A stretch of DNA of 64,000 nucleotides, taken from NCBI GenBank assembly GCA_016789845.1, contig JAEUQA010000037.1, forward strand, positions 62,001-126,000. Reading direction: 5' to 3'. A program made the translations under genes and the position numbers. Below the pieces are notes generated by a model. It worked only from the letters and a program-made list of their open reading frames with translations. It was not told the origin of the DNA and made no database searches. Source of the stretch: Chromatiales bacterium. GTDB taxonomy: Bacteria > Pseudomonadota > Gammaproteobacteria > Steroidobacterales > GCA-2729495. How positions within the stretch are numbered: the first letter of the stretch is position 1; the number at the start of each line of letters is the position of its first letter. Below are positions 41,242 through 50,253 of the stretch, one piece after another.

Positions 41242-41277
41242 CGGCGTCTTCAACACTGCACTGGAACAGGCTCGATC

Positions 41278-43674
41278 ATGGCCGGTCGCGATACTGGAGG
41301 CAACCTGGATCCCTGCGTGATTCCCCTGGGCTCGCTGCGGATGAGCGACGTGCACCGGGTGGGCGGCAAGAACGCCTCCCTCGGCGAACTGCTAGGCCAG
41401 CTGTCCGCCCTCGGCCTGCGGGTGCCGGACGGCTTCGCCACCACGGCGGACGCCTACCGGGCGTTCCTGGCGCAGGACGGGCTTGCGGCCCGCATCGACG
41501 CGGCGCTCCGTGATCTCGACGTGGACGACGTCGACGAGCTCGCGCGCACCGGCAGCCAGATCCGCGGCTGGATCATGGCGACGCCGCTGCCCGGCGGGCT
41601 CGTGGAGCACCTCACGACGGCCTGGAACGCCATGGCCGCCGGCCACCCGGGCGAGCTTGCCGTCGCCGTGCGCTCCTCGGCCACTGCCGAGGACCTGCCG
41701 GAGGCCTCGTTCGCGGGGCAGCAGGAAACCTTCCTCAATGTCCGCGGCCTCCCGCGCCTGATCGAGGCCGTACACCACGTGTTTGCCTCGCTCTACAACG
41801 ACCGGGCGATTGCCTACCGGGTGCACCAGAACTTCGACCACAAGCTCGTGGCGCTCTCGGTGGGCGTCCAGCACATGGTGCGCTCGGACGTGGGGGCGAG
41901 CGGCGTGATGTTCACGCTCGACACCGAATCCGGTTTCCGCGACGTGGTCTTCATCACGTCCTCCTGGGGACTGGGGGAGACCGTCGTCCAGGGCGCCGTG
42001 AATCCCGACGAGTTTTACGTCTACAAGCCCGCCCTGCGCGCCGGCAGGCGGCCGGTGCTCCGCCGGAAGCTGGGCAGCAAGAAGATCCGCATGGTGTACG
42101 CGGACTCCGGGGCGCCCGGGAAGACGGTGCGCACCGAGGACGTGCCGCCCGCCGACGCGGCCCGCTTCTCCCTGACCGACGCCGACGTGGAGTCCCTGGC
42201 CCGCCAGGCGCTGGTCATCGAGGAGCACTACGGCCGGCCCATGGACATCGAGTGGGGCAAGGATGGCGTCGACGGCCAGCTCTACATCCTCCAGGCGCGG
42301 CCCGAGACGGTGCAGAGCCGCACTGGCAACACCCTGCTGCGCTACCGCCTGAAGACGCGCTCGAAGGTCCTCGTCAGGGGCCGCAGCATCGGCCAGCGCA
42401 TCGGCGCCGGCCATGCCCGGGTTATTGCAGGCACGGCCGAGATGAACCTGGTCCGCGACGGCGACGTGCTCGTCGCCGACATGACGGATCCCGACTGGGA
42501 GCCGGTGATGAAGCGGGCTTCCGCCATCGTCACGAACCGCGGCGGCCGGACCTGCCATGCCGCGATCATTGCGCGGGAGCTGGGCATCCCGGCCGTGGTC
42601 GGCTGCGGCGATGCCACGCACGCGATTCCGGACGGTGTTCCGGTCACCGTGTCCTGCGCCGAGGGCGACGAGGGCTTCGTCTACGACGGCATGCTCGACT
42701 TCGAGCAGCAGCGCATCGAGCTCAGCAAGCTGCCGGAACTGTCCGTGAAGCTGATGCTCAACGTCGGGAATCCCGACCGCGCCTTCGACTTCGCCGGCCT
42801 GCCGAACCACGGCGTGGGCCTGGCGCGGCTCGAGTTCATCGTCAACCGCATGATTGGCGTGCACCCGAAGGCGATCCTCGAGTTCGACCGCCTGCGCCCC
42901 GAGCTGCGGGAGGTCATCCGGCAGCAGATGGCCGGCTACGGCGACCCGGTGGAGTTCTTCGTGGCGCGGCTCGCGGAGGGCATCAGCAGCATCGCGGCGG
43001 CCTTCGCGCCGCATCCGGTGATCGTCCGGCTGTCCGACTTCAAGTCGAACGAATATGCCAACCTCATCGGCGGCCAGCAGTACGAGCCCCACGAGGAGAA
43101 TCCCATGCTGGGATTCCGTGGCGCGTCCCGCTACCTGGCCGAGAGCTTCCGCCCCTGCTTCGAGCTGGAATGCCGCGCCCTGAAGCGGGTGCGGGATGAC
43201 ATGGGCCTGACCAACGTGGAGGTCATGGTGCCATTCGTGCGCACCGTTGCCGAGGCCCGGGGCGTGACGGAACTGCTCGCCGCCAATGGCCTGAAGCGCG
43301 GGGAGAACGGCCTCCGCCTCATCATGATGTGCGAGGTGCCGACCAATGCCCTGCTCGCCCGCCAGTACCTCCGGTACTTCGACGGCATGTCCATCGGCTC
43401 CAACGACCTTACCCAGCTGACGCTGGGCCTGGACCGGGATTCGGGCCTGGTGGCGGGCCTGTTCGACGAGCGGGACGAGGCGGTTCGCATCCTCCTGAAG
43501 ATGGCGATCGATGCCTGCCTCGGGGAAGGCAAGTACATCGGCATCTGCGGCCAGGGGCCGTCGGATCATCCCGACCTGGCCCGGTGGCTCGTGGCCCAGG
43601 GCATCGGCAGCCTGTCGCTCAACCCGGACTCGGTGGTGGAGACGTGGCTGTTGCTTGCGGGAGAAACGGTCTGA
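41278..43674 (+). CDS. ppsA: Phosphoenolpyruvate synthase
   Basis: 798 residues. N-terminal ATP-grasp domain: '[20 protein letters not shown]', '[20 protein letters not shown]'. Central swivelling domain: '[20 protein letters not shown]' with the phosphohistidine near residue 425. C-terminal PEP/pyruvate barrel: '[13 protein letters not shown]', '[20 protein letters not shown]' and '[12 protein letters not shown]'. Converts pyruvate and ATP to PEP, AMP and phosphate, allowing gluconeogenesis. Divergent from its regulator ppsR; the MAPEG gene follows after 19 bases with a GGAGG ribosome site and may share its transcript. Confidence 0.96.
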   Translation: MAGRDTGGNLDPCVIPLGSLRMSDVHRVGGKNASLGELLGQLSALGLRVPDGFATTADAYRAFLAQDGLAARIDAALRDLDVDDVDELARTGSQIRGWIMATPLPGGLVEHLTTAWNAMAAGHPGELAVAVRSSATAEDLPEASFAGQQETFLNVRGLPRLIEAVHHVFASLYNDRAIAYRVHQNFDHKLVALSVGVQHMVRSDVGASGVMFTLDTESGFRDVVFITSSWGLGETVVQGAVNPDEFYVYKPALRAGRRPVLRRKLGSKKIRMVYADSGAPGKTVRTEDVPPADAARFSLTDADVESLARQALVIEEHYGRPMDIEWGKDGVDGQLYILQARPETVQSRTGNTLLRYRLKTRSKVLVRGRSIGQRIGAGHARVIAGTAEMNLVRDGDVLVADMTDPDWEPVMKRASAIVTNRGGRTCHAAIIARELGIPAVVGCGDATHAIPDGVPVTVSCAEGDEGFVYDGMLDFEQQRIELSKLPELSVKLMLNVGNPDRAFDFAGLPNHGVGLARLEFIVNRMIGVHPKAILEFDRLRPELREVIRQQMAGYGDPVEFFVARLAEGISSIAAAFAPHPVIVRLSDFKSNEYANLIGGQQYEPHEENPMLGFRGASRYLAESFRPCFELECRALKRVRDDMGLTNVEVMVPFVRTVAEARGVTELLAANGLKRGENGLRLIMMCEVPTNALLARQYLRYFDGMSIGSNDLTQLTLGLDRDSGLVAGLFDERDEAVRILLKMAIDACLGEGKYIGICGQGPSDHPDLARWLVAQGIGSLSLNPDSVVETWLLLAGETV

Positions 43675-43693
43675 TGACGGGGAGGATCCAGCC

Positions 43694-44071
43694 ATGACCA
43701 TCGCCTACTGGTGCGTGCTGGTGGCCGCCCTGATGCCCATCGTCTGGGCCGGCGCCGCCAAGTCCGGCATCAAGGGCTACGACAATGCCCGCCCCCGGGA
43801 ATTCCTGGGTTCACTGCAGGGCTGGCCGGCCCGGGCAAACTTTGCCCAGCAGAACGCCTACGAGGCGTTCCCGCCGTTTGCGGCGGGCGTGATCATCGCC
43901 CACCTCTGCAACACGCCCCAGGCCACCATCGATGCCCTGGCCATCACCTTCACCGTCGCGCGGGCTGCCTACGGCCTCTGCTACATCGCCGACCGGTCCA
44001 CGCTGCGCTCGCTGGTCTGGCTGCTCGCCTTCGGCTGCACCGTGGCGCTGTTCGTCACGTCGTCGGGTTGA
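43694..44071 (+). CDS. MAPEG family membrane protein
   Basis: 125 residues, four hydrophobic segments. '[19 protein letters not shown]' opens, '[20 protein letters not shown]' style sequence follows ('[20 protein letters not shown]', with the N-x-x-E-x-F/x-P helix-2 motif of MAPEG proteins), then '[20 protein letters not shown]' (the R-x-x-Y-x-x-x-Y motif). Inner-membrane protein of the eicosanoid/glutathione MAPEG superfamily; bacterial role unknown. ATG 43694 follows GGAGG. Its last 17 bases overlap the end of orn. Confidence 0.88.
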   Translation: MTIAYWCVLVAALMPIVWAGAAKSGIKGYDNARPREFLGSLQGWPARANFAQQNAYEAFPPFAAGVIIAHLCNTPQATIDALAITFTVARAAYGLCYIADRSTLRSLVWLLAFGCTVALFVTSSG

Positions 44072-44648
44072 TGATCAGGTGCTGCCGGTAATGCCGCAGC
44101 TCCGCAATCGAGTCGTGGATGTCGGCCAGAGCGAGGTGGGTGCTGCTCTTGGTCACGCCGGCCAGCACCGCGGGCGCCCAGAGGCCGGCGAGGATCTTCA
44201 GGGTGGACACGTCCAGGTTCCGGTAGTGGAAGAACGCCTCGAGGGCGGGCATTTCCCGCGCGAGGAAGCGCCGGTCCTGGCAGATGCTGTTGCCGCACAT
44301 GGGTGACGCCTTCGCCGCCACCAGCGGGGCCAGGAACTCGAGGGTCCGCCGCTCGGCCTCCGCCGCGCTCACCGTGCTCTGGCGCACCCGCCCGATGAGC
44401 CCGGACTTGCCGTGCTGCCGGGTGTTCCACTCGTCCATGGCGCCCAGGGTCTCGTCGGACTGGTGAATGGCCAGCACCGGCCCCTCGGCGATGACGACGA
44501 GATCCCTGTCCGTCACGACCGTCGCAATCTCGATGATGGAATCGCGCTGGGTATCGAGGCCGGTCATTTCCAGGTCGATCCAGATCAGCCGGTCCGCCCC
44601 CGGGTCTGCCCCCGGGTCCGACTTTGAAGCCTTGTCCTGCGATTCCAT
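44055..44648 (-). CDS. orn: Oligoribonuclease
   Basis: 197 residues. DEDDh exonuclease motifs: '[20 protein letters not shown]' (Exo I, D-x-E), '[20 protein letters not shown]' (Exo II) and '[20 protein letters not shown]' with H-x-A-x-x-D (Exo III). An extra, unusual N-terminal ~17 residues ('[17 protein letters not shown]') precede the domain. Degrades 2-5-nt RNAs to mononucleotides, an essential cytosolic step in many gammaproteobacteria. Divergent from rsgA across 33 bases, as in other gammaproteobacteria; convergent overlap with the MAPEG gene. Confidence 0.95.
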   Translation of the reverse strand: MESQDKASKSDPGADPGADRLIWIDLEMTGLDTQRDSIIEIATVVTDRDLVVIAEGPVLAIHQSDETLGAMDEWNTRQHGKSGLIGRVRQSTVSAAEAERRTLEFLAPLVAAKASPMCGNSICQDRRFLAREMPALEAFFHYRNLDVSTLKILAGLWAPAVLAGVTKSSTHLALADIHDSIAELRHYRQHLIINPTT

Positions 44649-44681
44649 GCCTTCTGCTCCTCCATTCAGGCCGCGCTCCGG

Positions 44682-45614
44682 ATGAAGCGCGCCCCGGCAG
44701 GCGCGGCGGATTCTAGCAAAGGCGCTGAGGCCGCCGCCCTCGTCGTCGCTGCCCACGGGCGACGCGGCATTCTCGCCCGAACCGATGGCGCGCGGCTGCC
44801 CTACATGATCCGGGGCCGCCACCTGCGGGTCGTGTGCGGCGACCGCGTGCATTTCACGGCGGCCGGCAGCGGCGAGCCGGTGGTCGTGGAGCGCATCGAG
44901 GCCCGGGAGAACGAGCTGCAACGGTTGTCCGGGCGCGGGGGCCAGCCGGAAACGATCGCCGCCAACGTCACCCACCTGGTCGTGGTGATGGCCGCCCTGC
45001 CCCTGCCGGACCTCTACCTGACGGACCGCTACCTGTGCGCGGCGCGGCTGATGGGGGCCGCCAGCGCCCTGGCCTGGAACAAGTCGGACGTGGCGGGACC
45101 GCCGCTGGCCGAACTGGCGCTCTACGAGACCCTGGCCTGCCCGGTCTTTCCGGTGTCGGCGGTCACGGGTGACGGCATCGCCGCCCTGCGGGCGTGGATC
45201 GGCTCGGGCACTGGCATCCTGGTGGGCCAGTCCGGTGTCGGCAAGTCGTCGCTGCTGAATGCCCTGGCGCCAGGAGCCGACGTGCTGACCGGCGAGATCT
45301 CCCTCGCCAGCGACGAGGGCCGCCACACGACGACCGCGTCCGTCCTCCACCCGCTACCGGGAGGCGGCGGCCTCGTCGACACGCCGGGCGTGCGCGACTT
45401 CGCGCCCGCCATCCCGGAACGGACGGCCATCAGCAGCGGCTTCATCGAGATCGAGGAGTACGGCCGCCAGTGCCGCTTCACCGACTGCAGCCACCTGCGG
45501 GAGGACCACTGCGCCGTGCAGGAGGCGGTCGCCGCCGGCCAGATCGATCCGCGGCGCTACGAGAGCTACCGGCGGCTGATGAACCTGGTGCGGCAGGCGG
45601 AGGGGCGCAGCTAG
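44682..45614 (+). CDS. rsgA: Ribosome small-subunit-dependent GTPase RsgA
   Basis: 310 residues, circularly permuted GTPase. OB-fold: '[16 protein letters not shown]'. G4: '[11 protein letters not shown]', G1: '[20 protein letters not shown]' near residue 185, G2-containing '[15 protein letters not shown]', G3: '[11 protein letters not shown]'. C-terminal zinc knuckle: '[20 protein letters not shown]' with C-x4-C-x-H-x5-C. Helps 30S maturation and subunit checking. The exact start is unsure: the first ~17 residues are low-complexity Ala-rich. recR follows convergently with a 3-base gap. Confidence 0.94.
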   Translation: MKRAPAGAADSSKGAEAAALVVAAHGRRGILARTDGARLPYMIRGRHLRVVCGDRVHFTAAGSGEPVVVERIEARENELQRLSGRGGQPETIAANVTHLVVVMAALPLPDLYLTDRYLCAARLMGAASALAWNKSDVAGPPLAELALYETLACPVFPVSAVTGDGIAALRAWIGSGTGILVGQSGVGKSSLLNALAPGADVLTGEISLASDEGRHTTTASVLHPLPGGGGLVDTPGVRDFAPAIPERTAISSGFIEIEEYGRQCRFTDCSHLREDHCAVQEAVAAGQIDPRRYESYRRLMNLVRQAEGRS

Positions 45615-45617
45615 GGC

Positions 45618-46226
45618 TTACCGTTCCGTCATCACCGGCGTTCGCGCCGTGATGGCGTGGGACAGCGTGCCCGCGTCCACGTATTCCAGTTCGCCACCCA
45701 TGGGCACGCCGTGGGCGATGCGGGTGACCCGGAGGCCGTGCTCCCGCGCCAGGCTGGCCAGGTAGCCGGAGGTGGCCTCGCCCTCCACCGTGGCGCTGGT
45801 GGCGAGGATGAGTTCCCGGGTGATGCCATCGCCCAGCTGGGACTCCAGCACCGGCACGCCGAGCTGGTCGGGGCCGATGCCGTCCAGGGGCGACAGGCGG
45901 CCGAGGAGCACGAAGTAGCGGCCTCGGTAGACGCCGGACTCCTCGATGGCGATCACGTCGGCGGGGGTCTCGACGACGCAGACGAGGCCGGCGTCCCGGC
46001 GAGCGTCGCCACAGATGCCGCACAGCTCCGTCTCGGCGAACATCCGGCAGCGGGTGCAGAGGCCGATGCGCTCCAGGGCCGCACCGAGGGCCCGGATGAT
46101 CCGCTGGGCACCCTCCCGGTCGCGCTCCAGCAGGTGGAAGGCCATGCGCTGGGACGACTTGGGGCCCACGCCTGGCAGGCAGCGCAGAGCCGCCAGCAGG
46201 TCCTGGAGAAGTGGAGTAAAGGCCAC
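45618..46226 (-). CDS. recR: Recombination mediator protein RecR
   Basis: 202 residues, full length. N-terminal helix-hairpin-helix 'ALRCLPGVGPKSSQRMAFHL', zinc finger 'CTRCRMFAETELCGIC' with four cysteines, then the Toprim domain: 'LVCVVETPADVIAIEESGVY' and 'EVILATSATVEGEATSGYLA'-type sequence ('ELILATSATVEGEATSGYLA'), ending in 'YVDAGTLSHAITAR'. Works with RecF/RecO to load RecA on gapped DNA. Last gene of the dnaX-ybaB-recR operon, 29 bases after ybaB. Confidence 0.96.
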   Translation of the reverse strand: MAFTPLLQDLLAALRCLPGVGPKSSQRMAFHLLERDREGAQRIIRALGAALERIGLCTRCRMFAETELCGICGDARRDAGLVCVVETPADVIAIEESGVYRGRYFVLLGRLSPLDGIGPDQLGVPVLESQLGDGITRELILATSATVEGEATSGYLASLAREHGLRVTRIAHGVPMGGELEYVDAGTLSHAITARTPVMTER

Positions 46227-46255
46227 GTCAGGCGCCCGGCATCAGGAAGGCCGTT

Positions 46256-46579
46256 TCAGAACGGCAGCTTCAGGCCGGGCGGCAGGCCAAGGCCGGCCGT
46301 CATGCCGCCCAGCTTGTCCTGCACCGTGCGCTCGACCTTGCGGAGCGCGTCGTTGAAGGCCGCGACCAGCACGTCCTCGAGCATCTCGCGGTCGTCACCC
46401 AGCAGGGATGGATCGATGGTCAGCTTCCGGACTTCGTGCTTGCAGGTCATGCGGAGCTGGACCAGGCCACCGCCCGCCTCGCCCGTCACCTCCAGGCCCG
46501 CAAGCTCCTCCTGGGCCTTCTGCATCTGGGCCTGCATCTTCTGCGCCTGCTTCATCAGGCTGCCAATATCGGCTTTCAT
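46256..46579 (-). CDS. ybaB: YbaB/EbfC family nucleoid-associated protein
   Basis: 107 residues. '[20 protein letters not shown]' is the N-terminal helix (methionine/glutamine-rich), then '[20 protein letters not shown]' and '[18 protein letters not shown]', and the tail '[12 protein letters not shown]' matches the usual 'GLPPGMKLPF' end. Small dimeric DNA-binding protein. Sits 7 bases after dnaX and before recR, the standard gammaproteobacterial order. Confidence 0.95.
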   Translation of the reverse strand: MKADIGSLMKQAQKMQAQMQKAQEELAGLEVTGEAGGGLVQLRMTCKHEVRKLTIDPSLLGDDREMLEDVLVAAFNDALRKVERTVQDKLGGMTAGLGLPPGLKLPF

Positions 46580-46586
46580 GGCTCAC

Positions 46587-48188
46587 TCACTTCCGGGGTG
46601 ACGGGTTCGGGTTCTTGCGGATGGATTCGGGGATGACCTCGGCCCCGAAGAGCTCGGCCATCTGCTGCACATTGCTGTCGGCCGCAATGCGCTCGCGGGC
46701 CTGGCGCAGTTCGTCTTCATCGGTCTCGGCCTGGCGGGCCGCCGGGGTGTCCCGGGCCGCGTCCGCGATGGCGACCTGCACCTTCACGGCACTGCCCAGG
46801 CGCTCCTGCACGCCCGCGACGAGCCGGTTGCGCAGGTTGTCGGTGAGCAGGTGCTCGTTGCGCTTCGCCAGCGTCAGGCGGATCTCGAAGGGCGACTGGG
46901 CGGCGAGCGCGCAATGGGCCGCCAGCTGTCGCGCGGCGCCATCCAGGCGGAGCGTCTGGACGAAGGCCGGCCAGTCGCCAATGTCCCCGCCCGCCGCCGG
47001 TGCCTTGCCGGTGGCCGCCGGGGATGCTGCAGGCTGCGGGGCCCCTGGCACGGACATTGGCCGCACGGGCGCTGGCGCCGCGGGCTGCTGCCGCTCCGGG
47101 TGGAATGCCACCATGCGGAGCAGCGCCATCTCGAAGCCGGTTCGCGGATCCGGGGCGAGGACGAGGTCCCGCCGGCCGATCACGGCAATCTGGTACATCA
47201 GCTGGACGGTCTCCGGCGTCAGCCTGGCTGCCAGCCGTGCGAGGAACGCGGAGTCGTCCTCGCCGGCCGCCTCGGTGTCCAGTGCCCCGGTCCCGGCCAC
47301 CTGCACCACGGCGACCTGCTGCAGCAGCGTCGCGAGGCCGGCCAGCACGTCGCCGTAATCCGGCGCCAATTCGTCCAGCTGCCGCACCTGGCCGAGGAGT
47401 CCCGGCGCGTCAGCCTCCGCCAGGGCCTCCAGGAGCGCGCTGATCCGCGCCCGGTCCAGGCTGCCGAGCATCTCGGCCACGTCGGCATCCCGCAGGGTGC
47501 CGTCGCCAAAGGCGAGGGCCTGGTCCAGCAGGCTCAGGGCGTCCCGCATGCTGCCCGCCGCGGCGCGGGCCAGCCTGGCGGTGGCCCCTGGCTCGACGCT
47601 GATGCCCTCGTTGGCGCAAACCAGGGCCAGCCGCTCCAGGATCGCGGCCTGGGGCAGGCGCTTCAGGTTGAACTGCAGGCAGCGGGACAGCACCGTGACC
47701 GGGATCTTCTGCGGGTCCGTGGTGGCCAGCAGGAACTTCACGTGGGGCGGCGGCTCCTCGAGGGTCTTCAGCAGCGCGTTGAAGGCCGGCTTGGACAGCA
47801 TGTGCACTTCGTCGATGAGGTACACCTTGAAGCGGCCGGCGGCCGGCGTGTACTGGGCGTTGTCGAGCAGCTCCCGGGCGTCGTCGATGCCGGTCCGGGA
47901 CGCCGCGTCCACCTCGAGAAAGTCGACGAAGCGCCCCTGGTCGATCGCCAGGCAGCTCCGGCACTCGCCGCAGGGCTGGCCGCTGACCCCCTGCTCGCAG
48001 TTCAGCGCCTTGACGAAGATCCGGGCGATGGTCGTCTTGCCGACGCCCCGCGTGCCGGTGAAGAGGAACGCATGATGGAGCTTGCCGGAGTTCAGCGCGT
48101 TCTCGAGGGCCCGCACGACGTGGCCCTGCCCCGCCACGTCGGCGAAGGTCCGTGGACGCCATTTGCGGGCGAGGGCGAGGTAGGTCAT
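46587..48188 (-). CDS. dnaX: DNA polymerase III tau/gamma subunit (clamp loader ATPase)
   Basis: 533 residues. 'TYLALARKWRPRTFADVAGQ' start, Walker A 'FTGTRGVGKTTIARIFVKAL' near residue 44, zinc module 'CEQGVSGQPCGECRSC', Walker B 'VYLIDEVHMLSKPAFNALLK', sensor 'LATTDPQKIPVTVLSRCLQF'. After ~370 comes a Pro/Ala-rich linker and a C-terminal domain ('WPAFVQTLRLDGAARQLAAH') as in tau. No A-rich slippery heptamer was seen, so the short gamma form by frameshift is not indicated. Drives beta-clamp loading in replication. Confidence 0.96.
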   Translation of the reverse strand: MTYLALARKWRPRTFADVAGQGHVVRALENALNSGKLHHAFLFTGTRGVGKTTIARIFVKALNCEQGVSGQPCGECRSCLAIDQGRFVDFLEVDAASRTGIDDARELLDNAQYTPAAGRFKVYLIDEVHMLSKPAFNALLKTLEEPPPHVKFLLATTDPQKIPVTVLSRCLQFNLKRLPQAAILERLALVCANEGISVEPGATARLARAAAGSMRDALSLLDQALAFGDGTLRDADVAEMLGSLDRARISALLEALAEADAPGLLGQVRQLDELAPDYGDVLAGLATLLQQVAVVQVAGTGALDTEAAGEDDSAFLARLAARLTPETVQLMYQIAVIGRRDLVLAPDPRTGFEMALLRMVAFHPERQQPAAPAPVRPMSVPGAPQPAASPAATGKAPAAGGDIGDWPAFVQTLRLDGAARQLAAHCALAAQSPFEIRLTLAKRNEHLLTDNLRNRLVAGVQERLGSAVKVQVAIADAARDTPAARQAETDEDELRQARERIAADSNVQQMAELFGAEVIPESIRKNPNPSPRK

Positions 48189-48237
48189 AGGTGCGTGGAG
48201 AAGCGGCCCCGGAAGGTCAACGTGCAACAGCAACAGT

Positions 48238-48345
48238 GAGCCCGCGCCAGCCGCACCCCGGCGCCCGGCATCACCGCTACCGCTGCTTCCTTCCGGACCT
48301 GACGGGGTTCACGGCTAGCCGCCGCGGGGGGACCAGCGCGGACCC
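48238..48345 (-). ncRNA. ffs: 4.5S signal recognition particle RNA
   Basis: The minus strand holds the invariant apical core GTCAGGTCCGGAAGGAAGCAGC (here as GTCAGGTCCGGAAGGAAGCA then GC), the Ffh-binding loop of bacterial small SRP RNA. Flanking ends GGGTCCGCGC (5') and GCGCGGGCTC (3') pair over ten positions with two G-U pairs, which sets the ends at about 48345 and 48238. Upstream of dnaX as in other gammaproteobacteria. Works with Ffh to target membrane proteins. Confidence 0.94.
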
Positions 48346-48351
48346 GCCGAC

Positions 48352-48380
48352 AGGGTATGCGGTGGCCCCGCTTTGGGCAA
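48352..48380 (-). promoter_or_regulatory. Sigma70-type promoter of the 4.5S RNA gene
   Basis: Minus strand TTGCCC (48380-48375), 17-base spacer, TACCCT (48357-48352), then seven bases to the predicted RNA 5' end at 48345. The spacing is exactly right for the RNA start derived from base pairing. Confidence 0.65.
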
Positions 48381-48436
48381 GGTGGCCGGCTCCCGGGCAG
48401 GCGCGGCGCGGCATGGGGCTGCCGCCTGGTGCCCGC

Positions 48437-49198
48437 CTAGCCCTCCGCCGGTGGCCAGGCGCTGGCGTCGATGGCCTCCTCGTAGCCGTGCCAGGTCGCG
48501 TACCCCAGCAGCGGGATCAGCACCCCGAAGGCCAGGAAGGCGGTGGCAAAGCCCACCAGCACGGTGATGACGATGATCGCCGCCCAGACCACCATTGCCT
48601 TCTTGTTGCGGAGGACGGTGTTGATGCTGGTAACCAGCGCCGTGACCGCGTCGGTATCCCGGTCGTCGATCATGGGCAGCGAGAAGGCGCTGCAACTGAA
48701 GGTAATCGACGCGAAGATCAGGCCAACGACAGAGCCGATGCCGAAGTAAGCGACGAATTCCAGCGCCGTGGCATTCGCGCTAATGGGCAGGAAGATGCTG
48801 ATGGCGGATGCCGCCCGGGCCCAGACCAGGAACACGACCAGCAGGGCCAGGGAAAATACCATGGCATTGCCGAAGGCCCGGCGAGTGCCCCGCAACGCCA
48901 GCGCGATCGACGGCGCCTCGCCGCGGGCGACCTGCCGGGCAACTTCATAGAGGCCGATGGCGATCACCGGGGCGACGAAGACGAAGCCGGAGAGCATGGC
49001 CAGCACGAGCACATAGCTACCCAGCCGGAATGCCAGCAGGCTGACGAGCCAGCTGATGGCCACGACCAGCAGTCCGTAGGCGAAGCTGGGGCCGGGCGCA
49101 CGGCGAACGTCCTGCCAGCCAAGCCGGACCCAGCGCAGAGGCGCGGCCGGCGCCAGCTCGCGGCACGGGGCGACGAAGGGCAGATTTTCGTCGTTCAT
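48437..49198 (-). CDS. DUF2189 family membrane protein
   Basis: 253 residues. An N-terminal cytosolic part 'RWVRLGWQDVRRAPGPSFAY' (the W-x-x-x-G-W-x-D motif of DUF2189) is followed by about six hydrophobic segments, including 'MLSGFVFVAPVIAIGLYEVA' with the 'F-x-x-x-A-P-x-x-x-x-G-L-Y' motif, and 'ATAFLAFGVLIPLLGYATWH' ending 'GYEEAIDAS'. Inner-membrane protein of unknown role. The ATG overlaps the CBS gene stop as ATGA. Confidence 0.88.
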   Translation of the reverse strand: MNDENLPFVAPCRELAPAAPLRWVRLGWQDVRRAPGPSFAYGLLVVAISWLVSLLAFRLGSYVLVLAMLSGFVFVAPVIAIGLYEVARQVARGEAPSIALALRGTRRAFGNAMVFSLALLVVFLVWARAASAISIFLPISANATALEFVAYFGIGSVVGLIFASITFSCSAFSLPMIDDRDTDAVTALVTSINTVLRNKKAMVVWAAIIVITVLVGFATAFLAFGVLIPLLGYATWHGYEEAIDASAWPPAEG

Positions 49199-49602
49199 CG
49201 TGGCGGCAGGAGGGACCGCAACTGGTCCCGCCAGGTCACGATGCCCAGCACCTGGCCCTCGGCGGTCACCACCGGCAGGCACGACACCCGCTTGCCCAGC
49301 ATGAGCCGGGCGGACTCCTCGACGGACGTATCCGGTGCCACAACCACGAGATTGCGCGACATGATCTGGTGCACCCGCCGGTTCAGCGTGGCGAGATCCT
49401 GGGGCCGCTCCGACGCGCGCCCGACGAAGGGACTCGAGGCCCGCAACAGGTCCCGGTCCGAGATCACCCCCACCAGCTTTTCCCCCAGCAGGACCAGCAG
49501 GTGATGAAAGCGGTACAGCTCGAAAAGCTCCTTCACCCTGTGGAGGTCGTCGTCCATCCCGACGGTGACCGGCTCCCGGGACATGATGGCGTCCACGTTC
49601 AT
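49195..49602 (-). CDS. Twin CBS-domain protein
   Basis: 135 residues, two CBS motifs and nothing else: 'DAIMSREPVTVGMDDDLHRV' to 'LVGVISDRDLLRA', and 'QIMSRNLVVVAPDTSVEESA' to 'VLGIVTWRDQLRSLL'. CBS pairs sense adenine nucleotides or SAM and regulate partners. Coupled by ATGA to the DUF2189 membrane protein, which may be the partner. Confidence 0.92.
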   Translation of the reverse strand: MNVDAIMSREPVTVGMDDDLHRVKELFELYRFHHLLVLLGEKLVGVISDRDLLRASSPFVGRASERPQDLATLNRRVHQIMSRNLVVVAPDTSVEESARLMLGKRVSCLPVVTAEGQVLGIVTWRDQLRSLLPPR

Positions 49603-49752
49603 GGGGCGAGTCTAGCGCAGGGATAGGGAATTCTTAGGATCCACCTAGTGGCTTTTTAGGGAATGGCGACCGGAACTCCGACCAGACTGCACTCCGGAAG
49701 GCGCGGGATGGTTCCCGCGCCGCAACGGGTAACTTTCCGGAGGCATGAAGTC

Positions 49753-50253
49753 ATGCATATCAAAGCCATCCTGGCCGCCGCCCTGCTGCTGCCGTCGCTG
49801 AACGCCCTGGCCGCCGGCCCCGCTGACCTGGACCGGGGCCGTTTCATCGTCCGGTTCGGCGGCTGCAACGACTGCCACACCGACGGGTACATGGCGAAAG
49901 AAGGCCAGGTTCCCGAGGCCCAGTGGCTGACCGGGTCGCCAGTCGGCTTCCAGGGTCCCTGGGGCACCAGCTATGCCGCCAACCTGCGGCTGCGGATCGC
50001 GAGCCTGACCGAGGACGAGTGGGTCACGGTGGCCCGCGCGCGCCGGCAGCCGCCGATGCCCTGGTTCACGCTCGCGGAACTGGGCGACGCGGACCTGCGG
50101 GCCGTGTATCGCTACGTGCGGAGCCTGGGCCCGGCGGGCGAGCCGGCGCCCGCCTATGTGGCCCCGGGCGGCACGGTCACCACGCCGTACATCGTGTTCG
50201 TGCCCCAGATGCCGGAACCACCGGCATCACGCACTGCGAGGAACGTCGACTAG
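49753..50253 (+). CDS. Exported cytochrome c-like protein
   Basis: 166 residues. Signal peptide 'IKAILAAALLLPSLNALAAG'. One heme site 'RFGGCNDCHTDGYMAKEG' (C-x-x-C-H) near residue 37 and a likely distal methionine in 'RRQPPMPWFTLAELGDADLR'. 'LRAVYRYVRSLGP' is the C-terminal helix of class I cytochromes c. Periplasmic electron carrier. A GGAGGCATG sequence lies 10-15 bases before the chosen ATG. No partner oxidase is nearby. The last 27 bases overlap the convergent PNPOx-GAF gene. Confidence 0.88.
   Translation: MHIKAILAAALLLPSLNALAAGPADLDRGRFIVRFGGCNDCHTDGYMAKEGQVPEAQWLTGSPVGFQGPWGTSYAANLRLRIASLTEDEWVTVARARRQPPMPWFTLAELGDADLRAVYRYVRSLGPAGEPAPAYVAPGGTVTTPYIVFVPQMPEPPASRTARNVD

Noticed and set aside
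39292..41600. Long frames opposite ppsA, pgm and dnaX
   Set aside because: They lie antisense to enzymes with complete active-site motifs and show no recognisable domains.
46587..48188. A programmed frameshift in dnaX giving gamma
   Set aside because: No A-rich slippery heptamer was seen in this GC-rich gene.
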